From positions 33,102,911 to 33,166,910 of the forward strand of contig NC_054749.1 of NCBI RefSeq assembly GCF_018143015.1: 64,000 bases of DNA, in the 5' to 3' direction. This document shows positions 25,401 through 37,400 of the stretch, piece after piece; the first letter of the stretch is position 1, and each line of letters opens with the position of its first letter. The notes below the pieces were generated by a model. That model made no database searches. It was given only the letters and a program-made list of their open reading frames with translations, and was not told where the DNA came from. This stretch comes from Lytechinus variegatus. Taxonomy: Eukaryota; Echinodermata; Echinoidea; Temnopleuroida; Toxopneustidae. Both the position numbers and the translations under genes were made by a program.

Positions 25401-28400
25401 TTAAAAGAATAAGAAAATATAACACCCGAGCAAGATATCTAGAGCTCTTTGATGTCATCTCAGACAAATAAAGGTTTAGATTCGTAATTATTCATCCAAG
25501 GAACAATCTAAAATCTTATTATAATGTAGGATATGAAAACAAACTTCAACACTTGAATGAAAGATATAACACTTAAAGTTGAATTAAGAAGGGGGTGAGT
25601 TTCCATAAATATGGTTTCCACACATAATATAAAGTATATATCAGTTGTTCAAACAAATAGCATGTCACAAAAATCTTCTGCCTTCTCGATATTTTGCTTT
25701 GAAAGTCTATGAAATTAGCCACCTGTCAGAGCCCGAGAGACGAGTGTACAGAAAAATCACTCTGAGTGTGACGTCACCGGAGGGAATTTAGTGTAAGAGG
25801 TGCCTGGGTGTAATACAGAAATGCTATGCAGAGAGTGAAAGATGATTTTACAATTTTTTGTCAAAGCAACTCAAATCAAACAAATAGGAATCATATGTAC
25901 AAATCTTTACTTTACCTGTATAAAGAACAGTATGAATAACTATCATGAACTCTTAAATCATGATGAAAGATTGAAAACAGTGAGTTATTGAATGATATTT
26001 TCACTATTTCTCATTTATTTTATCACGATGTTCCATCAAGTGAGTAGCTGGAAAGTAATTCCGGCGGCTAGCTCAGCTCTGCGCGCGCTGCATGCCTATA
26101 TGCTATATACATGTACAATACACTCAAGTACACCCAGGCATTGAGTGTGTACTGCACTGTAGTGGGGAAGTGTTCTGGTATGTCGACCCCCAGACCATCC
26201 CCATATATATCTCTATGGTCGAACCGCAGTTCATGACCATGCAGCAATCCCCTAACGTCTTTTTCTTCTTTCCTTTTGTCTTTGACACCATTTTTATATC
26301 CTGTGGATCATTTCCACTCATGGCTCATTCCACAGAACAATCTTGAATCAACTTACTATTCTTCTCGGCCTCCCGAGTTGTTTTCTACCTGTATATTTAA
26401 TTACGCTAGAGGTCACCGTCAAACATACAAATGCAATTCGCAAGTGAGTTCAAGACAGCATGAAAGGTATGCGGTCCGGCAGCTCGACAGCTAGCTGCCC
26501 CGGAGCGGGTGGCCGGTCGGCACAAAGCAATTCCGCAACCAACTGTGTTTTTTGCAAGAGCCGCGTCACACGCGGATAAATATATCATGATAACACGTCT
26601 GCTACGTTATCGACTGGTGAGAAGATCTTGGTCAAATTTCATATTATTCGTCTTGAAATTATTCCTTTAGGATCTATGGTATCATTATGAGGGAATTTAC
26701 ATATTTGGAATAATAGTATGGCCATAAATATAATTTTAATCATTTCCTTTTTGCAAGTTCTCCGGCTCGAAATACAACTTCAACTGCAGTTTATTCAATT
26801 GTTTCGCCACGGACACAGTCCGGAACGAAAACAAGGCATTAAAATCGTCTAAAATTGCTACAAAGAAGAACAGTTTTAACAATGTAGGGTCATATTATTG
26901 ACAATATGTCTTATGATAATTATTACTTCCTTTCAACATCGTTCACATAAAATCAATAGCGATAAAATGAAGTTTTGACACAAAAGTAAATATGAAGGCG
27001 TACGTGCATAGTACACAAAACAGCACTGCCTTGTTTACTACGATACCCCCGGTGACGTCACAGTCAAAGAACACCCGTCTCGGTAGGCATTGCAGGAACG
27101 AACTCGAGGAAAATGAGTAGGGATAAATCGTTCAAATTCACTATTTTGAAAAAAGAAAATGGGGGGTCGAATCACCTCTTAGTGTTTGGTGGGTTGTAAG
27201 GTTGCTATTAATGTAGATATCTCAATATTTTGAATCGTCTTCTTAATTCAACTTTAATCAACTACTTAGTTATATTATCAATAACCAGAAAAGTTGACAT
27301 TGGCTGCAAAATGAATTAATAAATAAACAAATAAACAAACAAGCAAATGAATAAATTAATACAAAAATATCAATTTTCAATTGTATTTTCAAATCTAAAA
27401 GCAAACTGATGTCTTAATTGAACACTGATCCTTTTAAAAAATCATCTCGGTCAAAACCAATATCAATTATCATTCCATAGGTACCTAACATGCTACACAT
27501 ACATGTACAGCACTATTAAAATGTAAATCCTTTGGGTGAAACTTATATATTTAATCTCATAATGCCTTGAATCTCCCAGGGAAAGATCATGAAGATAACC
27601 TACCTTGTAATCCACAGTAGTAACAGTTTCGTTTATCCCATTGGCTGAGTTGACAAAATGATGGATTCCAATGGCAGCTGTCTCATTGCCATAGTAACCA
27701 ACTCCTAATATCCCTCTGCATGAGAATAATGAGATCAGACAGATGAATAAATACAAAATAATGGTTTGTACTTGTAGGATTTATGTATCGGACAGGTTTG
27801 TAATTAGGTAATGACAATTCAACAACATAAAACACATGAAAGGGAAAGCTGACATTCTACATTGCAACTTGGATATTTCATCCAAATACACTTCAGCTAC
27901 TATGTCGTCAAAAATGTTCCCAGTGCCTTAAAATATATCAGTTAAATAATTGAAAAATTAATTAATTTCAAATTTAGCGAATTCATAATTTGTGGATTTC
28001 ACATTATCGGGATTTAAATGAACATCCAAGGCCATCAAGGTCATGGTCGTGGATGAACTATTTATTGGACTAGACAGAAAATACCTTCTCACTAGCCGTT
28101 GAGATTGGTTTGTGCCCCTCCCTTTTTAAAAAACTTTCCCGTAATTTGTGTTTAATCTAGTTCAATAATATGTCCTTAAAAAAAAGAACATGCCTTGCCC
28201 TCAACATATTGAAGTGACCTATACTACATGTATGATATAGATTTTTGTGATCATGGACTTACAACACCCATGTTGTAATATACAGTACATATATTAGTGT
28301 AATCCAAAGGGCATCATTTCCAAGACATATGTCATATATGCAAGTCTGAATTGATAAGACTAGACTGAAAATCTGCTGTTACTATGGCAACAACAAGGGC

Positions 28401-31400
28401 AAAGTGTTCAAGGTTGCTTTATTTGTGTACCTGAACTGACAAAGATATTTTGCTATGAAATGACGAGCCTCGAGGGAGTGGTATAGAAATAGTTCCATTG
28501 AAAGAGGCTAAGCATAACACACTCAAGGGAGAAGCATAGAAACTAGCTAAAGTCTGTGTGACTGTGATATTAAAGATTTAAAGGGGTAGTCTACAGAAAA
28601 CAGACAAAACAGAAAAATGTGAATAAATGTGGCTTACACGTACATAAATGGTTAGTGATGTTTTGGGGCCTTATTGGAACTAGGAAGTAAGGCTTGTGGG
28701 TGTTGCCCTCTAGAATAGGTGTACATGTAGGCCTACCTGTACATGCACATACTAAACTATATCTTTTTTATTTTAAGGTGGGAAACAAACTGATAAAATT
28801 TATTCTTTCTTCCCCCTTCCTAAATAACTAAGAGCATATAGCCAACAGTTAGATGTTAGCGGGGGACGATCTTATTGTACATGTAAGCTGTAGAGTTATA
28901 TTTGATTACTTTTATTTGTGTAATTATTTTCATTTTTTTAACAAAGAATGTTGTTCAGAATTGCAATGCTACATGTAAGTTCTTCTCATTACAATTAGGC
29001 TGCCTTTTTTATCACATTTTTTTTCATTCTTTCTGCTTCTATGAGGTAACTAAGATTCAAACTTCTATCAAGGCTCTGCTCTAGCTTCTCATCTTTTTTT
29101 TTTTTGGGGGGGGGGTGTTTTCTCAATAAACTTCAATATCATTTTTTGGATGACCTTCCCCTTTAAAGATCATACCAACCATCCAGTCTATTGAGTTAAA
29201 TACCACTATAGAGATTGACCTACTAATACTATTCAATAAGCCAAATCATATGTGATCTACGGTGAATGGAGCAACAGGAGGGCCCAAGGTCTCAAATACC
29301 CTGGTTTGATATGCGGGTGACACCATGGACCTGCTACTACACTGATAACAATATAATTTCTAAAGATACTGAATTTCAGATGGTTATGAAAGATTTTGAA
29401 TTATGTGGCCATTTGAAGTGAATAATTTAATATAACCCTCATGACCATTTTTGTGGCTTCCGAGAGCTTCACACATTTTCAAGAAAGTCTGAGGTTATAA
29501 TGAAAAATGTGAAAAGCTCTACATGTACATACATGTACACTAGAATGCAACTTGCTGGTGCTGCATTGTATTTACATGTTTGCACTCGACCAAAAAAGTG
29601 GTAGGGGTGTGCCGCGGGCGAGACAAAAAACGGGGGCCTTGGAGCAGGCTTATTGTAAAAAGGAGCGTCCTCGGAACGGGCTTCTGAACTACAATTTTGT
29701 GAAAACGGGGGTCCTTGGAACGGATTGCGAGCGTGTGAGTACGTACGTATGCACCTCTATGGAACGGGCATGCGTGCATGATGCAGCTAGCGTGGTCTCC
29801 GCCGGGTGCACTCGCGCAGAGACAAGGGTCGGACAGTGCTAGGCGGCCACTTTTCACCAAAATTGCAGCAAATCAATGCGACCAGAACGGCGTAACGCAA
29901 AAATATGCGAAGCTTCGGGGCGGAGTTATTTCTTCTTTTTTCTTGATAAGAACAAAATGCTATGCCTTGGAGCGGCTTTCATTTTTTTTTCTCAATAAGA
30001 CAAAAATGCTATGCCTTGGAACGGAAATTTGGGTGTAAAAATGGGGGTTCCCTCCGCGGCACATACCCGCTATGCATTATATACTGAGTGCCCCCTCCCC
30101 CCCCTCCGGATTTCTGCTCAACTCCATGAGGAGTAAAATGCTTTTAAAAGAAATGGGACCCTTCATGACTCAATCGCGAGTAGCTGCAAGATGCGACCCA
30201 TACAAGATTTATTAGGATTACTCATAACTATGAAGACTTGCCAGATAGTATAACTCCCCATGTGTGGATGTTGCATCCGTAACGGTATGCATCTACATGT
30301 ATTCCACCCATCTCCCCATAGTGGGATAAATCAAGAGAATGTCAACAGCGCTAATTGATGAGACCAGTGGGGGCAGTCAACCTTAACGCATCCAATTAAT
30401 AACTTTATAGTTTAAACCCAGAATGACTCATACAAGATGGGAACAAAGACAAAGATGGCACAAACAACACAGATGGTTAATAGACTAGTGTCATTAGGTG
30501 ATAAACCTATCTGAATATGTTAATTGCTTGGGTTTGTCCACATCCCATGATGGAGAGAGGGAGAGAGAATGCTGGCTGTGTTGAATGTTTGCATGCTGAG
30601 TTCTTGTATCAATTGAATGCTGAGAATGATTACATGCTGTGCATGTCAATATGGGATGGTTATTGACAAGGGAGTTTTCCCACCCCTTCAAGCAGATCAA
30701 TAGACACCTTTAGTGTTGTGTAGTTGTACATGTACATGTACGTGTACTTGTCATGATTGATTGCTACAGTATTGGGTTATACACTCAAATACGTACATGT
30801 ACTGTACACATATATATCAAAGCCCAATTCAGGATTTAGTGCAGGCCCTTAACTGAATTTTTTTAAACACCAGGTTTATTCACATACTGTTACTTGTTTT
30901 CAAATGGTCATTAACATACCTGTACTGTACATTTACAATATGCTTGAATATACTGTATTTCTGAGCACACACATAAAAATTATGAACACAAATATTGTGC
31001 AAGGAGGACTACACCTGTATGGGTGCCTTCAGTTTTATGTACCACAAATAGAATCACAAATTGAAATGCATTTTGGAATGCATTCCATTCAATCATACTG
31101 TTACCACTCTTTTCCAACCAAATCCACTATCCATGCATTAGTGAATTTGACCCAGGAAGTCTATGAGGCGCCATTTGTAACAAAATTATAACGACCAATC
31201 ATTATACCGGTAATACCAAATATTTCAATATAATTTACATTTTATTTTGTAAACAATTACTATTATATAAATCAACAAATCTAATCATTTATATTTAACT
31301 CCAAGTCATACTTCATTATTAAATAATAACAATTCAACATTCCATTATGTGTATTTATTAATAATGAAAAACAAAAAATCATTATTCATAAATAGCAAAA

Positions 31401-34400
31401 AACAAAAATAATTACTAAAAAAATAATGGAATGTCGAACTGTTATTGATGATGAGTGAATACCACGCATGACCATGGGGTTTCGAAAAGCAACCTAAACA
31501 GGTATTTACCATGTTCTGAAAATGCACCCCTTAACAAGTATTGGCATGTGAAACCCTTAACAAGTATTGGAAACAAAACGGTACCCATGACAAGTATTCC
31601 CTGAATTGCCCCCCTAAATATGTACAACGATATCTTAATTGTTATGTCACAGACGTGATCACAGACGTGATCACAGACGTCAGCTGAACTTTCATTTTTA
31701 TAGGGTTTTGTACCACCCCACACACCTCACTCAAATCTGACACATGGAGTGTTGGGGCAAAAAGATATAGTCATTTCATACCCTCGCAAAATGGACCGCA
31801 AACACATTGTTTTCCTAGCAAAATATATACCCTTTTTTCACTAGTTTAGTGTTTTTGACACCCTTATTATGTTACGTATGTAACGTGCCCTATCTTGAAA
31901 AAGAGATCCTTTTTACATGTTTTTTTTTTGTCATGCATGGTATCCACTCATCAATGGAACTGCCCCCACCCCCCTTGACCAATTGCTATGTATTGCGCTT
32001 TGGAAGAAGTTCTTTTTTTACAACCGACAAAAAAAAATTTAATTAAACGCAACACTGGTTTAGTTTGAAGTACATGTACACTGTATAATGTTGAAAACGA
32101 CAACACACTCCTCTCTTGACAGTTCTTTATCCGAATTTTTGGCCATTTCTAGATACATGTACATACATGTAATCATATGATATTGAGCAAAGTGTAGTAA
32201 GTATAATTTTGTTGTCGTACAGACAGGCTATTCTATGACAGCCAGCCACGTTCATACTCCAGTACTATTGAAGTGAAATGAGCGTAGTAAAGTAAGATGA
32301 CAGGTGATATTAGGCTGCTGATAGCTGATAAACTGGTAATCCCATTTGAGTCGGAGTTCACAGCCTCTCCTAATCATAATATCTTCATTCAACACAGATT
32401 CTTCACATACGCCGCCATCGTCTGCATCACGGCGCTCATAGGATTGATGTCTCTCTCAACTAGATGCTAAATAAAATACCCTCGAACGTTCATGGCTTCA
32501 ATTTGGGGAAGTCAGTCTTCAATGATTACTCCAATAGATTTCAATTAGAGCTCGAGCTTTCCTTATCATATCGACAGTGTACTCATATGGCCTATCGTAC
32601 CAAATACTGAATAGACCAAGGCCAATATGTTTGAATCCCCCCCCCCCCAATTTATGTTGGTTGTTTTCTGTTTTCATTATGTACAAATCAACTGCATGTA
32701 CATGTACTTGCACTTTAGGCATACATGTAGCCCAGAATATTGATCACTTGAACAGTCTTCGTTCAGTTTGTTGCTCAAGATGAAAAGTGCATCTTTCTTT
32801 AATACCAATACACTGTACCAAGGTCAAATTTTTATGGAGGTCAAATCTTACAGGTCATGACAAAGTCAATTAAAATATTTTTGGCTCAGCAGCCAAGCTG
32901 TAATACCAAGTTTGTATTAAAGAGGTCATTCTAAAAAAAATAGTTCCTGCAAGTCTAATATGTTCAGCACCCTGAAGGCCTACATGTACATCTAAAGTAT
33001 GCATCACAATATTCAATGAGATCTAGATACAAACATCACTAAAATTATTCAGAAAGGTCAGTATCCACATGAAGTGTTTACAGTGTATCAATCAACCAAT
33101 TATTCTGTATTGGGGCTGTATTTAGAAGCGATACAGGATTCTATTAGATTACAGTTTTACGAAAAAAGTATATGTACTACCGGTACTCTAAGGGATAGTG
33201 CACATCTAATGACTCAAAAGTTAGCAGTTCTGTAATCTCTTCAAGCCTTTCTCCACTTTTAACATACATGTATTCTGAATTAATATCAACAGGCCTTCAT
33301 TAGTTCTATCTACACACACAGCACTTGAATTGAGATGAACTTCAAGACAATAGGCCTAAAGTACATGTATGCTTTTAATAATATGTCTCCTCTTCACATT
33401 ATTGCATTAGGCCTGTACATCAGAAAAGGAAAGGAAGAACCAAAGGGGGGGGGGGGGTACATAAGCAGACAGAGGCAGCTTAGACAGTCTTACTCACTTT
33501 CCTGTTGGCTCAAACGATAATTATGACCCCTTATACCATTCTCAATTCCCCAGTCTAAACTAGACTACGAGTCATTCTACAAGTGTGACAACTCAAATTT
33601 CCATCTATAAATACCCGACTCAAGTACAAATCAAAATGTCAAATTCATTATTTGGCTCATGAATGTAGAGAATAGCCTACACTCTAGGCCTACAATACAG
33701 AGTTGGGGAGAGGATTTAAACACACCTGTGCATACAAATATAATGTACACACTATTAAAAACATGAAGAACATGTACATGTAAAAATGTACATGTAGTTC
33801 AGGACAACAACAAGTGTAGTACAGGTGCAACTTTGTATCTACATGTACAGTACATGTACATAGCCTGTACAGTACTGTATGTACATGTACATAAACTTTA
33901 AACACGTGTTATACAGGCCTACATGTACATGTATGTACAGTGTAATATCTAGAACAATAACAATACATGTGCATGTACAGTTCTGTCAAATATTAAATAT
34001 TATTGAGGCCATGGTCACCAAACTACATCTTGTACAGTTTTGAAAGATACCATATGGAAATCAGACAATTAGAAGCTTCGGTACCATCGGACGGCTTACC
34101 ACTGATCGACATCAACACGGGCATGTGATGCTAAAATCAATACATTCAATACCAACATATGTATCTCGTAATTGCATGCATTTCATGTATGCATTCCTTG
34201 TACTGTATGGTTACACTTGTTCTTAATATTTCTTATAAAAGAATGTCATTTTTGTTCAAATTTTATTACATTTGACAATAAAGAGAGTCTTGATTATAAA
34301 ACAGTAATATTTCATGGAGGAATCAAGCCAAATTATACTGAATAAAATATAAAAATTACAATATTTCTGAAGAAACATTGGTGAGAAGGTGACTCTATAT

Positions 34401-37400
34401 TTGCAAGCAGTATAAAAAGGTATTGGAAAAATACTTTTTTGTGGAATTAAGCAATTTTGTAAAGTGTCATCTGCGACTCAAAGCTTAATTAGCGTGTGTT
34501 TTTTGTAAGATCTGCTTTTGATGAAATTTCTGGCATTATTTGATTTTTCTCTATTCAAATCAATTTGTTGTTGATGTGAACTTGACCAGCATTCAAATGA
34601 AATTGCACAGCTCTCTGCGGTAATTCTATGTACATGTATGGTGCAAATTGGTAGGTTGAGACTTTAAGAGTTAATCTTATTATGATGATGAAGAATGCCC
34701 TGGTACTTTTACGAGTATCACGGATGTATCTTCGAGAGCATAATTAGCATCATGCATCTCCACCAGCGATGTGCAGCACGGACCTGTGCATTGAATCTAT
34801 TATGCATAGAACTGGAAATTTAATATGACTGCTTCTCTGAATAACCACCAACTTGTGTATGCATTCAGGCTGCGGCTGTGAAGGCTCAACAATATGTGAG
34901 AATGTATGAATACAGGTACCTGTACAATTCTGCATACAAAAAACTTATAAGTGCATACATGTATTTTTCTCGTCTCTGGTAGTGGCACGAACGACTACAT
35001 TTGTAAGTTGCTTGCTAACAATGTCATACTGTACATTTTTATTGTTCTTTGAATATTTTGAGCTAGAAAGGCCTGTTGCAGTATGGTGTTGGTGATAGTG
35101 ATGAAACCATGAAAGAAAATAATAAAAAACAACATAGTACTTACCAATCTGTATAAAGCCTACTACCGGTACTTGTAAGATATTACCAAAATTTGGTATG
35201 GTTTGTAAACATGTATTTGGTGACTTCTATTCTTTAAGTTTTTACAGGTCTACACAAAACTTTCTGTATTCCAAATATAGCTTCAGTATGAAAAATTATG
35301 TGCCATAAACATCCATATTCCTCTTTTCTTCTTCATAGCACAAATTCTACAGTGTACATTTAATGAAGATTAAAATCAAGGTTTTCCATAGTATTCCAAA
35401 AATGCCAAATTTACAATTACATTCACAAAATACATCATATTCTTTATTACATCATGATCCTTTGGTTTATTGATAATACATGACTGTCTGCCTTACATGT
35501 TTGTAGAACATAATAGAGAATTCATTCTCAAGAATTGCGTCAATGTCAAGATATGCTTTAAACCCCAGATGGTTTTCAAATAGGTCTAATATGATTCCTG
35601 AATGATCTGATTAGGCCAAGTCGAATGACATGCGTCAGCTCACCTGCACCCCTAAATTGCATTTTAGGATGACATGCATGTCATGTACTGAACGTTCATG
35701 GAAAGTTCAGTAACAATCAATAAATTGAGACTGGAGACTGCTAATCTGACAAGTTTCCTACATGTAAATGTACTGTGTATGCACACCTACATAAGCATAG
35801 GCCTATGTATACAAAAAATAAAATACCAAAAAGAAAAAAAAATACACCCTGGGTGCTTTCAAATTCAGACCCACTCTAAACCCCAAAATACTTAGTATGT
35901 AGTATTTGATCAGGGGGCATTTCATCAATATTTTCGTCCAACAAGTTGTCAGATCTGACAACTTTCCTGGATTCTGATTGGTTGAGAAGCACTGTTACTA
36001 TAGTAACTGTCGGATAAAACAGGACTTGTCAGATAAAACGTCTGACAAGTCTTTTCATGAAACGCTCCCCAGAAATATTACCTGGTCTATTCCCGTCAGC
36101 AAATGTCCCCCAAAGAAAGGTATTTTGAAGCATGAACAAGTTCTTGTAATACGTGTATTATGGGTATTTAATTTTGATGATCAAGTTGGTCCCTCAAAGA
36201 ACAAATAGAGAGAGAGAAAATAAATCAAGTACATCTATCACTGATACTTACAGGCAAATAAACCCTGCTATGATGAGAAATCTCTGCGGACACTTGACCG
36301 ATGGTCTAGGCTGGCTGGGATCAACTGACCGTCGTCTCTTACAGCATAAGCAACAGCTGAAGAACAGTGAAACAACCAGTGTCAGGAGAAGCCATAGAAT
36401 TGGTATGGCAGCCCAGAAGATCAAACTCTGTTAAGAAATAATTCAGAATTTATTTTATCAATATTGAATCAGTTTTTATTTAGATATTTTCCTCACTTTT
36501 TCCCCTCCATAGACCTACAATACCAAGTAGCTGATCAAGCAAGAATCCTCTGCAATTCATGAATTTCCTTGCAGAGAGTAGCCATGATAATAAACATCAA
36601 TTAGAAATGTGCACTGTGATAACATTCATGACATTATTTGTAAATAATGTGCATTTATATAATAAAAACTTACTCTCTAGTCTCTACATGCAGTTCTTGC
36701 TTGGTGTCATTCTTTTTGTCTGTTAATTTGTTCAACTTCTTTTTAAACCTGCTGAGCTATACTTGTTCAGATTTTGTGTTTCATTTTTTTGGGGTGGTCT
36801 GGTTTGGTAAATTTTTACAGTTTGTACTACATGTATACCTGTATGAGCAATCACAAGGTATTTTTAATCATTCTTATTTTCAAGGGACTTTCAAGGGCTA
36901 GATGGGCAAATGGCCATAATTACCCCACCCTCTCTCTATTTCACTTTAACATGTAAACAATGACCTCCATTCCTGTAGGAAAGTGGGTGTAACCGTATCC
37001 TATATCAGATAGCATCCTTTATGACATTAGCCTTGTTCAGACGAGGGTTCCTGTTCCTAGTCAGAGTAAAATATTATTCTGGATGAAGATTCCATCACGT
37101 GACATACATACATGTACATGTAGGCTATTTTGGTTGCTATGTACATGTTTTTATTCATCCTTTGGCTGCGAGGCATGTTTTTGTTAAACCATTTTTTAAT
37201 TGAATTGAAAACGGTAGGCAAAGCCCAGTCAGAGGAAAGTTTGGAGTGAACTGATATTCCTCCGACCAGGAGTATCTCAGAGGTACAGTAGGTCGGAGCA
37301 CACCTCTGTCCAGAAGGCACTACTCTGACCTTTCCTCCTACCAACACAGCCTACATGTATGTCTTCGTCTGGTCATAATATAAATACATGTATCGACAAT

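Larger units (their letters stand above)
27716..36251. other. TTYH intron 2 (8.5 kb)
   Basis: Repeat-rich intron: GC-rich repeat at 29583-30060, short foldback at 31324-31445, ACATGT runs around 30720 and 33770-33960, and a MITE at 35911-36072. No nested gene was recognised. Confidence 0.75.

Noticed and set aside
30900-31191. 95-residue plus-strand open frame in TTYH intron 2
   Set aside because: Low-complexity start in ACATGT-like sequence and no family resemblance.
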